From Miltoncostaea sp963762825 (GTDB lineage Bacteria; Actinomycetota; Thermoleophilia; Miltoncostaeales; Miltoncostaeaceae), in the NCBI GenBank assembly GCA_963762825.1, contig CAVXLZ010000001.1:62001-126000 (forward strand): a stretch of DNA of 64,000 bases. The letters are read 5' to 3'. Shown here piece after piece: positions 43,835 to 52,153 of the stretch. The position numbers and the translations under genes were made by a program. The notes under the pieces were generated by a model, which saw nothing but the letters and a program-made list of their open reading frames with translations, was not told the origin of the DNA and did no database searches. Position 1 is the first letter of the stretch; every line of letters starts with the position of its first letter.

Positions 43835-45343
43835 GTGAGGAAGCGCATTCTCGCGGCCGCCGCCGCGGCCGTCGCCGTGACGGGCGCCGCGAGCGCCGCG
43901 ATCGCCCCGATCGACACCTACGCCGATTCCCTGGTGCCCGAGTACGAGACCGTGAAGGTGGTCAGCGTCGGGGACACCGTCCCCGAGACGAGCGACCCGA
44001 CCAGGACCTACAAGATCGTCGGAATCCCCGACGGGTTGGGCGCCCATCGCGGTCCGCGTGGCACGCGCATCGTCTACATGAACCACGAGCTCAACTCCTC
44101 GGTCGAATCCGAGCCGGTCGTCGGGCAGCCGCTTAACCGCGGCGCATTCGTCTCGCGCCTCACCCTTACCCGCGACGGCTCGGTCGTCTCCGGCGAGCGC
44201 GCCTACGACGCCGTCTATCAGGACGACGCCCTGGTCGGACCGGCGGCCGACGTGGGCAACACCACCCGGGCGTTCGCGCGCTTCTGCTCGGGTGGCCTCG
44301 CGGGTCCGGACGAGGGATTCGACCGGCAGATCTACATCGCCGGGGAGGAGGACGGCACCGCCGCGAACACGTTCGATGGCAAGGGCGGCCAGGCGGTGGC
44401 GATCTTCGACAACGAGGTCCACGCCCTCGGCGATCTGGGCCGCTTCGCGTGGGAGAACGCCCTCGTCCAGAGCGGCACCGGCAAGCGCACCGTGATCATG
44501 GGCATGGAGGACGGCCCCAATGCCATCGATCCGGCGGTCGAGAACAGCCAGCTCTACATGTACGTCGGCGAGAAGAGCCGCAGCAAGGGAGCGAGCGTCC
44601 TCGAGCGCAACGGCCTCGTGGGCGGCAAGCTCTACGTGTTCGTAGCCAAGAACGCCAACATCGCGAGCGAGCTGAACTTCCAGGAGGGGACGATCTCAGG
44701 CAAGTGGGTCGAGATCGCCGATGCCGGCACCCTCGACCAGGCCGGACTCGAGGCCGCCAGCGACGCGGTCCGAGCGATGGCCTTCGCCCGCCCCGAGGAC
44801 GGCGCCTTCAACACGCGCAACGACGATGAGTTCTTCTTCAACACCACCGGTGGCGCGGCCGGCGCGAACGCGCTCGGCCGGGTCTACAGCCTCGACCTCG
44901 ATGCGAAGGATCCGACCAAGGGCGCGAAGCTCACGGTCGAGGTGAACGCCGACGCGATCATCGCCGACGGCGGCGACACCGCGATGAGCCCGGACAACAT
45001 GGCCGTCAGCGGCCGCTATCTCATGGTGCAGGAGGACGGCACCACCGAGAGCCGCGCCGTCATGGCCGAGAAGGGTCGCGACGGATCGATCTGGCGGTAC
45101 GAGCTCGACGGTCGCAGCGGCATCAAGGCGGAGTCGGCGACGCGCGTCGTCACGCTCTCGCCCCCCGGGCGCGACGGCGTCGCCGTCAAGCCCGGAGTGT
45201 GGGAGACGAGCGGCATCATCGACACCAGCGGGCTCTTCGGTGCCGGCAGCTGGCTGTTCGATGTGCAAGCCCACGGCCCGACCGCGGCCCCGGCGCCGAA
45301 TACGGTCGAGGACGGCCAGCTCGTCCTGCTGAAGCGCAAGTAG
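43835..45343 (+). CDS. PhoX-type (DUF839) secreted phosphatase
   Basis: 502 residues from GTG at 43835, chosen because GGAG lies 8 nt upstream and a signal peptide (KRILAAAAAAVAVTGAASA) starts there. Segments IVYMNHELNS, NTTRAFARFCSGGL, EDGTAANTFDGKGG, MGMEDGPNA, QLYMYVGEK and SPDNMAVSGRYLMVQED match the calcium- and iron-dependent PhoX/DUF839 family. Location after pstB fits release of phosphate from organic phosphates during starvation. A strong hairpin ends the unit. Confidence 0.82.
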   Translation: MRKRILAAAAAAVAVTGAASAAIAPIDTYADSLVPEYETVKVVSVGDTVPETSDPTRTYKIVGIPDGLGAHRGPRGTRIVYMNHELNSSVESEPVVGQPLNRGAFVSRLTLTRDGSVVSGERAYDAVYQDDALVGPAADVGNTTRAFARFCSGGLAGPDEGFDRQIYIAGEEDGTAANTFDGKGGQAVAIFDNEVHALGDLGRFAWENALVQSGTGKRTVIMGMEDGPNAIDPAVENSQLYMYVGEKSRSKGASVLERNGLVGGKLYVFVAKNANIASELNFQEGTISGKWVEIADAGTLDQAGLEAASDAVRAMAFARPEDGAFNTRNDDEFFFNTTGGAAGANALGRVYSLDLDAKDPTKGAKLTVEVNADAIIADGGDTAMSPDNMAVSGRYLMVQEDGTTESRAVMAEKGRDGSIWRYELDGRSGIKAESATRVVTLSPPGRDGVAVKPGVWETSGIIDTSGLFGAGSWLFDVQAHGPTAAPAPNTVEDGQLVLLKRK

Positions 45344-45362
45344 CGGACGGACGAGTTTCCTG

Positions 45363-45405
45363 CCTCCAGGGCCACCCGGAGCCGATCCCCGGGTGGCCCT
45401 GGAGG
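45363..45405 (+). terminator. Strong hairpin terminator of the phosphate locus
   Basis: A 17-bp perfect stem (left arm CCTCCAGGGCCACCCGG at 45363-45379, right arm 45389-45405) with a 9-nt loop, starting 20 nt after the phosphatase stop. Confidence 0.8.
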
Positions 45406-45467
45406 ACTGGTTGACGGATCCCGCCAATTGACGGACACGGCGTGTGTCAGATGGCAGGCTCGTACCC

Positions 45468-46385
45468 GTGGCCCACGACCATCACGACCACGCGCGCGCG
45501 GCGGACTCCCGTGCGCTCGTGCTCGTCCTCTGCCTGACCGGTGCCTTCATGGTCGTCGAGGTCGCGGGGGGGATCCTCTCGGGGAGCCTCGCGCTCCTCG
45601 CCGACGCCGGGCACATGCTGTCGGACGCGGTGTCGCTCGCGCTCGCCCTGGGGGCCCTGTCGCTCGCCCGTCGGCCGGCGACGGCGCGTCTCAGCTTCGG
45701 CTTCCGTCGGGCCGAGATCCTCGCCGCGCTCGTCAACGGCGTGACGCTGGTCGCCATCTCCATCTGGATCTTCATCGAGGCGGCCGGGCGCTTTCGGGAT
45801 CCCCCCGAGGTCGCCGGCCGGACCGCCCTGCTCGTGGCGCTCCTCGGCCTCGCCGTCAACCTCGCCGGGGCGACGATCCTCTGGCGCTCCCAGGGCGAGA
45901 GCCTCAACATGCGGGCCGCCCTCGCGCACGTCGTCGCCGACGTGCTCGGGTCGGTCGGGGTGATCGTTGCGGCCCTGCTCATCATCACCACGGGATGGCT
46001 TCTGGCCGATCCCCTGGTGAGCGTGCTGATCGGCCTGCTGATCATCGTCAGCGCAGTGAGGATCCTGCGCGAGGCCACCGAGATCCTGCTCGAGGCGACG
46101 CCGGCCGGCCTGGACGCCGATGCGGTCGACCGCAGCATCTGCGGGTCGCCCGGGGTGGTCGGGGTGCGGGACCTCCACATCTGGACCATCACATCGGGAT
46201 TCCCCGCCCTCTCGGCGCACGTCGTGGTGGGTCGCGATGAGGACTGCCACGCCCGCCAGGGGGAGATCGCACGGATGCTCTCCCACGACTTCGGGATCTC
46301 CCACACGACCCTGCAGGTCGAGCACGGGGAGGAGGGCGCGGGCGCATCGCCGACCGGCTGCCAGGGGGCCGAGCACGCGCACTGA
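45468..46385 (+). CDS. Cation diffusion facilitator (zinc/cobalt/cadmium exporter)
   Basis: 305 residues from GTG at 45468 (an in-frame GTG at 45444 is also possible). His-rich N-terminus (HDHHDH), six membrane helices and the two metal motifs HMLSD (helix 2) and HVVAD (helix 5) define the CDF/CzcD family, which exports divalent metal by proton antiport. The cytosolic C-terminal domain includes VRDLHIWTITSGFPALSAHVVV, typical of the group, and the protein ends in His residues. The preferred metal is not visible. Confidence 0.9.
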   Translation: MAHDHHDHARAADSRALVLVLCLTGAFMVVEVAGGILSGSLALLADAGHMLSDAVSLALALGALSLARRPATARLSFGFRRAEILAALVNGVTLVAISIWIFIEAAGRFRDPPEVAGRTALLVALLGLAVNLAGATILWRSQGESLNMRAALAHVVADVLGSVGVIVAALLIITTGWLLADPLVSVLIGLLIIVSAVRILREATEILLEATPAGLDADAVDRSICGSPGVVGVRDLHIWTITSGFPALSAHVVVGRDEDCHARQGEIARMLSHDFGISHTTLQVEHGEEGAGASPTGCQGAEHAH

Positions 46386-46399
46386 CCATGATCCGTCAC

Positions 46400-46428
46400 T
46401 TGCCGTATCGGAAAATGACCCGTATACT
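46400..46428 (+). promoter_or_regulatory. Sigma-70-type promoter of the small regulated operon
   Basis: TTGCCG (46400-46405) and TATACT (46423-46428) are separated by 17 nt, a near-consensus promoter 34 nt before the GTG of the membrane-protein gene. Confidence 0.75.
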
Positions 46429-46444
46429 TTCCACACTGGAAAGT
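46426..46444. promoter_or_regulatory. Palindromic operator overlapping the -10 element
   Basis: ACTTTCC and GGAAAGT are exact 7-nt reverse complements around ACACT. The left arm overlaps the last three bases of the -10 hexamer, so a bound repressor would block transcription. The winged-helix protein encoded second in the operon is the obvious candidate. Confidence 0.65.
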
Positions 46445-46461
46445 CGTAGAGGGGAGAAGCA

Positions 46462-46923
46462 GTGACGGGACATCCGATCGATGCCGACGAGGCCCGGGCC
46501 GGCCTCGCGGCCGTCGTGGCTCAGCGGGAGGATCTCGCCACCCGGTTGGTGACGCCGTGGTGGTACCACCCGGCACTCGGGCTACTCGAGGCGGTCCTGG
46601 TGCTCTGCATGGCCTCCGGCTCCACGCTCCTGATGTTCGGCGGCCTCGCGGTCTTCGGCGCCGGGGCCGGCCTGCTGGTCCTCAGCTACCAGCGCCTGAC
46701 GGGCCTCTGGGTGAGCGGCTTCCGTCGTGGGCCCGCCGGCCGCATCGCCGGAGCTCTCGGCGCGCTCGTCGGAGCCTCGCTGCTCGCAGCGGCCTTCGCG
46801 GCGCAGGCCGAAGCGCCCTTCTGGGTCGCGGTGCTCGCGGCAGGGGTCGTCTTCGTGGGGACCATCGTCCTCGGCCGCGCCTTCGACCGGGCGCTGCGCG
46901 CCGAGCTGCGCAACGGGACATGA
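46462..46923 (+). CDS. Small four-helix membrane protein
   Basis: 153 residues, GTG start after GGGGAGAAG. After a hydrophilic lead (IDADEARAGLAAVVAQRED) it has four hydrophobic segments in two pairs (ALGLLEAVLVLCMASGS, LLMFGGLAVFGAGAGLLVLS, IAGALGALVGASLLAAAF, FWVAVLAAGVVFVGTIVL). No family recognised by name, but similar proteins are often paired with winged-helix regulators in actinobacteria. Its stop overlaps the regulator start (ATGA). Confidence 0.65.
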   Translation: MTGHPIDADEARAGLAAVVAQREDLATRLVTPWWYHPALGLLEAVLVLCMASGSTLLMFGGLAVFGAGAGLLVLSYQRLTGLWVSGFRRGPAGRIAGALGALVGASLLAAAFAAQAEAPFWVAVLAAGVVFVGTIVLGRAFDRALRAELRNGT

Positions 46924-47222
46924 CGCCGCGGGCCTCCTTCGACGCGGTCATCCACGCCCCGCCGCGCCTGCAGATCACCGCCATGCTCGCGCGCGTCAAC
47001 TTCGCCGAGTTCGCGACGGTCCGTGAGGCGATCGGTGTGAGTGACTCGGTGCTGAGCAAGCACGTTCGCACGCTCGAGGAGGCCGGCTACGTCAGCGTCG
47101 CCAAGACCACGATCGCATCGCGGGTGCGCACCCATCTGTCCATCACGAAAGCGGGGCGCAGAGCGTTCGACGCGCACGTCGCCGCCCTGCGTGAGATCGT
47201 CGAGCGAGAGGAGCTCGTGTGA
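46920..47222 (+). CDS. Winged-helix transcriptional regulator (HTH_34/MarR-like)
   Basis: 100 residues. The DNA-binding core reads APPRLQITAMLARVNFAEFATVREAIGVSDSVLSKHVRTLEEAGYV followed by the wing KTTIASRVRTHLSITKAGRRAF, each within the usual spacing of the HTH_34 group (compact winged helix without ligand domain). It likely binds the palindrome over the operon promoter and represses its own synthesis. Start and stop overlap the flanking genes by 4 nt. Confidence 0.82.
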   Translation: MTPRASFDAVIHAPPRLQITAMLARVNFAEFATVREAIGVSDSVLSKHVRTLEEAGYVSVAKTTIASRVRTHLSITKAGRRAFDAHVAALREIVEREELV

Positions 47223-47668
47223 CATCCCCTGTGCGCTCAGGTCCGCCACCACTCGACCGTCGCCCCGAGGTCCTCTACGTCTGCGTGCACAACGCCGGGC
47301 GCTCGCAGATGGCGGCGCTGCTGACATCGCACCTGAGCGGGGGCGCCGTGAACGTGCGCTCGGCCGGATCCGAACCGGCCGAGCGCCTCAACCCCCTGGC
47401 TGTCGCGGCGATGGCCGAGCTCGGTCTCGACATGTCGACCGCCTTTCCGAAGCCCCTGACCGACGCCGCCGTGCGCGCCGCCGACGCCGTCATCACCATG
47501 GGGTGCGGGGACACGTGCCCCTTCTACCCCGGTACCCGGTACGAGGATTGGGAGCTCGACGATCCCGCGGCCGCGGGATCGATCGACGAGGTCCGAGTCA
47601 TCCGCGACGACATCCGCGCTCGGGTCGAGGCTCTGCTGGCGGACCTGGACGTCCCGCTCCGGCTCTGA
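47219..47668 (+). CDS. Arsenate reductase-like low-molecular-weight phosphatase
   Basis: 149 residues, GTG overlapping the regulator stop. The catalytic P-loop CVHNAGRS (C-x5-R) lies at about residue 22, and MGCGDTCPF near 94 supplies the extra cysteines of the thiol-dependent ArsC group; DDPAAAGSIDEVRVIRDDI is also typical. It reduces arsenate or dephosphorylates protein tyrosine. No arsenite pump adjoins it, so arsenate as true substrate is not assured. Confidence 0.85.
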   Translation: MTSPVRSGPPPLDRRPEVLYVCVHNAGRSQMAALLTSHLSGGAVNVRSAGSEPAERLNPLAVAAMAELGLDMSTAFPKPLTDAAVRAADAVITMGCGDTCPFYPGTRYEDWELDDPAAAGSIDEVRVIRDDIRARVEALLADLDVPLRL

Positions 47669-47729
47669 GGTCAGTGACGAGGGCCTCCTGCGCCACTCCC
47701 CGCCGCGTCGGCCGCCGCGTGCTCACGGA

Positions 47730-48818
47730 TCAGCCCGGGGTGTCGGCCTCGGCGGTCTGACCCCTCTGCACGCGTGCGTCCTCCTCCTCGGCCTCGCGGC
47801 GCAGTTGCCCGAATCCGATCCCCTCCGCCAGCAGGAAGAGGAAGCCGACCGCCACACCGACCACGGCCTCGGTCGCTTGGAGCACGATCGAGAACGCCAG
47901 CGCCTCGGCGGCGTTCACGCCGTAGGAGGCGGTCAGGGGCACGACCGCGGCGGCCTGGAACACCACGAGGTTTCCCGGGAGCACGGGGAACGCCTGGGCG
48001 AGGGTGACCGTGACCAGCAGCAGGCCGGCGCCGGCCCAGCCGACCCGGTCAAGCCCGAAGGCCATGAGGGTGAAGTAGATGCCCACCCACTGCGCGAGCC
48101 ACGTCGCCAGACTGGCGCCTGCGACGACGCTCATCTGGCGAGGGTGGCGGAGTCCCAGGTGGCTCTCGCGAACGGCCCCCCACAGGCGCGAGAGGGCGCG
48201 CGTCGCGCGCGCCCAGAGCGGGCCGGTGCGGAGCCACGGCGGCACCTGGCGGTCGGGGCTCGAGAGCATGGCGACGGCCACGACCGCGAGGCACCCCACG
48301 CCCAGGGCGATCGAGGCGAACCAGGCGTACGAGGGCAGGGGGAGGAATGCGCCGATCACGACCACGAGACCCACCCACGTGATCGTCGAGACGAGGTTCT
48401 CCGCCACCACCGTGCCGAGCAGCGTCGTCGTGGGCAGGCGATCGCCGCGGCGCTCCAGGCGGCGGCGGAGCAGGAGCACCTTGACGATCTCGCCCACGCG
48501 CGCCGCGAGCACGGTATTGAAGAGGAAGCCGACGAACAGAGGGCTGACCAGGTCGCGGTAGCGACTTGGCCTGCTCATGCTCGGGAGCGCGTCCACGACT
48601 CCCTTCCAGGCGAGGCCCTTGAACCCCACCGATGCGAAGTTCGCGGCCACCGCGACCGCCAGCAGTCCCCAGGAGGCGACGCGGAAGGCGGCGTGGACCT
48701 CTCCCAGGTTGAGCTTCCAGATGGCGACGGCGCCGACGGCGATCAGGATCACCAGGCGCGCTCCGTGAAGCGCGATCCGTCGCCCGCGCAGGCGCCGCCC
48801 GGGCGCCTCCGCCGTCAC
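47730..48818 (-). CDS. Lysylphosphatidylglycerol synthase transmembrane-like (flippase-like) protein
   Basis: 362 residues, GTG start overlapping the deacetylase stop. Around eight membrane helices; GFKGLAWKGVVDALP, FLFNTVLAARVGEIVKVLLLRRRL, and LPGNLVVFQAAAVVPLTASYGV match the LPG_synthase_TM/UPF0104 (AglD-like) family. Members move or handle lipids or lipid-linked sugars; the aminoacyl-transferase domain of MprF is absent. Coupled with a polysaccharide deacetylase, it probably works on a lipid-linked envelope component. Confidence 0.78.
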   Translation of the reverse strand: MTAEAPGRRLRGRRIALHGARLVILIAVGAVAIWKLNLGEVHAAFRVASWGLLAVAVAANFASVGFKGLAWKGVVDALPSMSRPSRYRDLVSPLFVGFLFNTVLAARVGEIVKVLLLRRRLERRGDRLPTTTLLGTVVAENLVSTITWVGLVVVIGAFLPLPSYAWFASIALGVGCLAVVAVAMLSSPDRQVPPWLRTGPLWARATRALSRLWGAVRESHLGLRHPRQMSVVAGASLATWLAQWVGIYFTLMAFGLDRVGWAGAGLLLVTVTLAQAFPVLPGNLVVFQAAAVVPLTASYGVNAAEALAFSIVLQATEAVVGVAVGFLFLLAEGIGFGQLRREAEEEDARVQRGQTAEADTPG

Positions 48819-49612
48819 CGGCGGTCCGTCAGCTCGTCGAAGGTGACCAGCTCCAGATCGCGGACCCGCGCCGCGCCGCAGATCTCCGCGAGCGCGTCAA
48901 CGGTCTGCTGGCGCGGCCGCCCGGGGGCCCACCCGTCGGCGTCGTGCAGCAGCAGGATCGCGCCCGGCGCGAGAGCCTGGGCGCAGCGCCGGGCGATCGC
49001 GGCGGGACCCGGCTCGGCCGAGTCGAAGACCCCGGTCGTCCACGCCGCCATGCGGTAGCCCGCCCTCCGGCTGGCGAGCGCGGTGGCCGGTCCGCGAAAG
49101 CCGTGCGGCGCCCGGAACAGCCGGGTCATCGCATCGGCGCCCACGGCTCGCTCGACCGATCGCTCGGTCCGGGCGAGTTGATCACGCACGTGCCGCCACC
49201 CCCGGAAGATCAGGATCCCATGGTCGTATCCGTGGTTGGCGATCTGGTGGCCCTCGGCGACCATCCGGCGCACGACCTCCGGATGGCGGTCCACCTGGCG
49301 CCCGAGCACGAAGAAGGTGGCCTGCACCCCCTCGCGGGCCAGCACGTCGAGAACCGCGCCGGTGGACGGGCCGGGGCCGTCGTCGAAGGTCAGGGCGGCT
49401 CGGGGGCGGTCGGTCGGGCCTCGCCAGAGGGTCCGGCCGAGCACCGGGCTCCGCGGCCGGAAGGCCGCCGCCCCTGCGACGGCCGACGCGGCGACGATCG
49501 AGAGGGCCGCGGCCGGATGGCGGCGTGCCTGGCTCGCTGAGGCCGCCGCCGCGGCCACGCCCACCCAGGCGGCGCGATGCACGGCTTGGCCTTTTCGCAT
49601 CGGCTGCGTCAT
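48815..49612 (-). CDS. Polysaccharide deacetylase (NodB domain), membrane anchored
   Basis: 265 residues; ATG at 49612 or the ATG four codons later. The N-terminus has weak hydrophobic stretches (AAWVGVAAAAASA; ALSIVAASAVAGAAAF) that may anchor it. NodB motifs: ALTFDDGPGPST, ANHGYDHG (metal His pair), FRAPHGFRGP and LLLHDADG. It probably deacetylates a glycan outside the cell. It is divergent from the FmdB gene, whose CIRCE-like site is in the shared intergenic region. Confidence 0.88.
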   Translation of the reverse strand: MTQPMRKGQAVHRAAWVGVAAAAASASQARRHPAAALSIVAASAVAGAAAFRPRSPVLGRTLWRGPTDRPRAALTFDDGPGPSTGAVLDVLAREGVQATFFVLGRQVDRHPEVVRRMVAEGHQIANHGYDHGILIFRGWRHVRDQLARTERSVERAVGADAMTRLFRAPHGFRGPATALASRRAGYRMAAWTTGVFDSAEPGPAAIARRCAQALAPGAILLLHDADGWAPGRPRQQTVDALAEICGAARVRDLELVTFDELTDRR

Positions 49613-49692
49613 GGCATCGTTTGGCGCGGCACGAGTGCGCGGCCGCTGGCGATCCTATCAACGTCGGGGCACGGCCCGGCCGGTCCCAGAGG

Positions 49693-49731
49693 CGGGCCTT
49701 GGCACACTCGGAGTGAGAGTGCCAAGGCCCG
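49693..49731. promoter_or_regulatory. CIRCE-like inverted repeat (HrcA operator candidate)
   Basis: CGGGCCTTGGCAC and GTGCCAAGGCCCG are 13-nt reverse complements. The inner part, TTGGCACAC-N9-GAGTGCCAA at 49699-49725, has exactly the 9-9-9 geometry of the CIRCE element TTAGCACTC-N9-GAGTGCTAA, matching at 15 of 18 positions. It precedes a perfect -10 at 49744. Confidence 0.65.
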
Positions 49732-49743
49732 GAGCGCGTGCTC

Positions 49744-49749
49744 TATAAT
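49744..49749 (+). promoter_or_regulatory. -10 element TATAAT of the FmdB gene
   Basis: Consensus TATAAT, 42 nt before the GTG start. The -35 region would fall inside the right arm of the CIRCE-like repeat (around 49720-49726), so an HrcA-type repressor would cover it; no good -35 hexamer is visible. Confidence 0.6.
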
Positions 49750-49790
49750 CCGACGCCGAATCCGGGCACAACGTCGTACGAGGTGGTTGC

Positions 49791-50126
49791 GTGCCGTTCT
49801 ACGAGTACCGATGCACCAAGGGCCACGAGTTCGAGGTGAGGCAGTCGATGAGCGACGAGCCCCTCAAGAAGTGCGAGTCCTGCGGGGCGAAGGCGTCGCG
49901 CGTGCTGTTCGCGCCGGCGATCCATTTCAAGGGCACCGGCTTCCACAACACCGACTACTCGAGCAAGCGGCGCGGAGGGTCCGGCGACGACTCGGGCTCG
50001 ACCCCGGCCACGGGCGAGTCGGCCTCGTCCAACGGCGGCTCGGGTTCGGATGGGGCGGCGAAATCGTCCGACACCTCGTCTTCGGGCTCCTCCTCCGGCA
50101 AGACCGTGGGCCTGGACAAGATCTGA
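49791..50126 (+). CDS. FmdB-family zinc ribbon protein
   Basis: 111 residues, GTG start. The first 45 residues are the FmdB/CxxC_CxxC zinc ribbon: PFYEYRCTKGHEFEV then KKCESCGAKASRVL. The first Cys has no partner two residues later (C-T-K-G-H), so His may be the fourth ligand. A short GTGFHNTDY segment is followed by a Ser/Gly-rich low-complexity tail. Function of the family is unclear (regulatory or protein-binding). The stop is close to or overlaps the potassium transporter start. Confidence 0.85.
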   Translation: MPFYEYRCTKGHEFEVRQSMSDEPLKKCESCGAKASRVLFAPAIHFKGTGFHNTDYSSKRRGGSGDDSGSTPATGESASSNGGSGSDGAAKSSDTSSSGSSSGKTVGLDKI

Positions 50127-50194
50127 CCCCCCGCGTCCGGCGGCGGCCCAGGGGCCCTCTGACCTCTCGAAGCGCCGGCCACCCGGCGCAGCTC

Positions 50195-51493
50195 GTGGTC
50201 GCCGGGTTCGCGATAGTGATCGCCATCGGAACGCTGTTCCTCTGGTCTCCGATGGCGAACAGCGGACCGGGGAACGCTCCCTTCTGGACAGCGCTCTTCT
50301 CGGCCACCGCATCGGTGACGCTCGGCGGCATATCGCTCGTTGACACGGCCACCTACTGGAGTCCGGCCGGCCAGGTGGTGATCCTGGTGCTGGTTCAGCT
50401 GGGCGGGCTCGGGATCGTCACCAGCGCCTCCCTGCTGTTCCTGGTGGTCGCGCGGAGGGTGGGGCTGCGTGGCCGGCTCGCCGCCACCACCGAGCTCCAC
50501 GCGGGCGACCTGGGCAGCACGCGCCGGCTGCTCCTCGCCATCGTCGGCTTCTCGATTGTCTTCCAGGCCGTGACCGTGGTGGCCGTCACCCTGCGCCTCT
50601 GGCTGGGCACCGACCGCGGTTTCGGCGAGGCCGTCTGGAACGGCCTCTTCCTCGGGGTCGCGGCGTTCAGCAACGCGGGTATCGCGATCCTTCCCGGGGG
50701 CCTCGTCCCCTTCGCCGAGGATCCATGGATGCTCACCACGATCGCGCTCGCGGTGATCGCCGGCGGGCTCGGGTTCCCGGTGTGGCTCGAGTTGCTGCGC
50801 GGCCGGCGCGGGTTCGCGCGGTGGAGCCTCCACACCAAGCTCACGCTCGTCACGACGGGGGCCCTCCTCGTCTTCGGTGCCGCGCTGATCACCGCGGCCG
50901 AGTGGGCCAACCCCGCCACCCTGGGAGCGCTCGACGGGCCGCACCGCCTGATGGCGGGCGTCTTCACGGGGATCATGCCGCGCACCGCCGGCTTCAACGT
51001 CATCGACTACTCGGCGGTCGAACCCGACTCGCTGCTGGTCACCGAGATGCTCATGTTCGTGGGCGGTGGCAGCGGGTCGGTCGCCGGCGGCATCAAGGTG
51101 ACCACCTTCGCGCTCCTGTTCCTCATCGTCTGGGCTGAGGTACGCGGAGAATCGGAGGTCATGGCCTTCCGGCGGCGCATCCCGCTTCCGGTGCAGCGGC
51201 AGGCGCTCACGATCGCGGTCCTTGCCGTGAACGCCGTCGTCGTCGGTGCGCTGCTACTGATGTCCACCAACGAGATCGCTTTCGCGGACGCCCTCTTCGA
51301 GTGCATCGCCGCCTTCAGCACGGCCGGCCTCGGAACCGGTGTCACGACCGGCTTGAACGGATTCGGTCAGGGGGTTCTGATAGTCCTCATGCTGCTCGGC
51401 CGCGTCGGCCCCTTGACGCTCGGCGTCGCCCTCGTGCTGCGCGAGCGTGACCGTCTCTACACCCACCCGGAGGAAAGGCCGCTCGTTGGCTAA
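50195..51493 (+). CDS. Trk/Ktr-type potassium transporter membrane subunit
   Basis: At least 432 residues; the first standard start in frame is GTG at 50195, but family homology (HPAQLVVAGF before the first helix) begins upstream, so translation may start at a CTG near 50123 or 50158. Four pore repeats are visible: SATASVTLGGISLVDT, FSNAGIAIL, MPRTAGFNVIDYSA and FSTAGLGTGVT. It imports potassium with the RCK protein encoded next. The first repeat has G in place of the usual T of VTGL in the filter, which is atypical. Confidence 0.86.
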   Translation: MVAGFAIVIAIGTLFLWSPMANSGPGNAPFWTALFSATASVTLGGISLVDTATYWSPAGQVVILVLVQLGGLGIVTSASLLFLVVARRVGLRGRLAATTELHAGDLGSTRRLLLAIVGFSIVFQAVTVVAVTLRLWLGTDRGFGEAVWNGLFLGVAAFSNAGIAILPGGLVPFAEDPWMLTTIALAVIAGGLGFPVWLELLRGRRGFARWSLHTKLTLVTTGALLVFGAALITAAEWANPATLGALDGPHRLMAGVFTGIMPRTAGFNVIDYSAVEPDSLLVTEMLMFVGGGSGSVAGGIKVTTFALLFLIVWAEVRGESEVMAFRRRIPLPVQRQALTIAVLAVNAVVVGALLLMSTNEIAFADALFECIAAFSTAGLGTGVTTGLNGFGQGVLIVLMLLGRVGPLTLGVALVLRERDRLYTHPEERPLVG

Positions 51494-52142
51494 GAACGAT
51501 CAGACCCTGGTGATCGGCCTCGGGCGCTTCGGGCGTGCCATCGCCCTGACACTCGGCAAGCTCGGCCACGAGGTCCTCGGGGTGGACGCCTCGCCGCGGA
51601 TCGTCCAGTCGTGCGTGCCCGACATGACCCACGTCGTCCAGGCGGACGCCACCGACATCGAGGCGCTGCGGCAGGTCGGCGCGCCCGATTTCCCGACGGC
51701 CGTCGTCGCCATCGGAACGGACGTCCAAGCCAGCATCCTCGCCACGTACGCGCTCGTCGACCTCGATATCCCCCGCATCTGGGCCAAGGCGATCACCGCC
51801 GAGCACGGTGCGATCCTCGAGCGCGTCGGAGCACACCGGGTCATCTTCCCCGAGCGCGACATGGGCGTCAGGATGGCGCACTCGATGGTAGGTCGCACGA
51901 TCGACTACATCGAGATCGACGAGAACTTCGTCCTGATCGAGACCACCGCGCCCCGCGAGGCCGTGGGCATGACGCTCCAGGAGGCCGGCTTGCGCAAGCG
52001 CCACGACGTCACCGTGGTCTGCGTGAAGAGCCCCGGGGGCCTCTTCACGTACGCCACCCCCGAGACCGTGCTCCACCGCGACGACATGATCGTGGTGGCC
52101 GGCTCCGCCCCGCGCGCCGAGGCCTTCGCCGCCCTGGATTGA
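51486..52142 (+). CDS. TrkA/KtrA-type RCK regulatory protein
   Basis: 218 residues from TTG at 51486, overlapping the transporter stop by 8 nt; GAGGAAAGG lies upstream. The nucleotide-binding RCK_N domain has LVIGLGRFGRAIALTLGKLGHEVLGVD, then HVVQADATD; RCK_C follows (AVGMTLQEAGLRKRHDVTVVCVKSPGG). It binds ATP/ADP or NAD(H) and gates the adjacent potassium transporter. Confidence 0.92.
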   Translation: MAKNDQTLVIGLGRFGRAIALTLGKLGHEVLGVDASPRIVQSCVPDMTHVVQADATDIEALRQVGAPDFPTAVVAIGTDVQASILATYALVDLDIPRIWAKAITAEHGAILERVGAHRVIFPERDMGVRMAHSMVGRTIDYIEIDENFVLIETTAPREAVGMTLQEAGLRKRHDVTVVCVKSPGGLFTYATPETVLHRDDMIVVAGSAPRAEAFAALD

Positions 52143-52153
52143 CGCGGTGAGCC

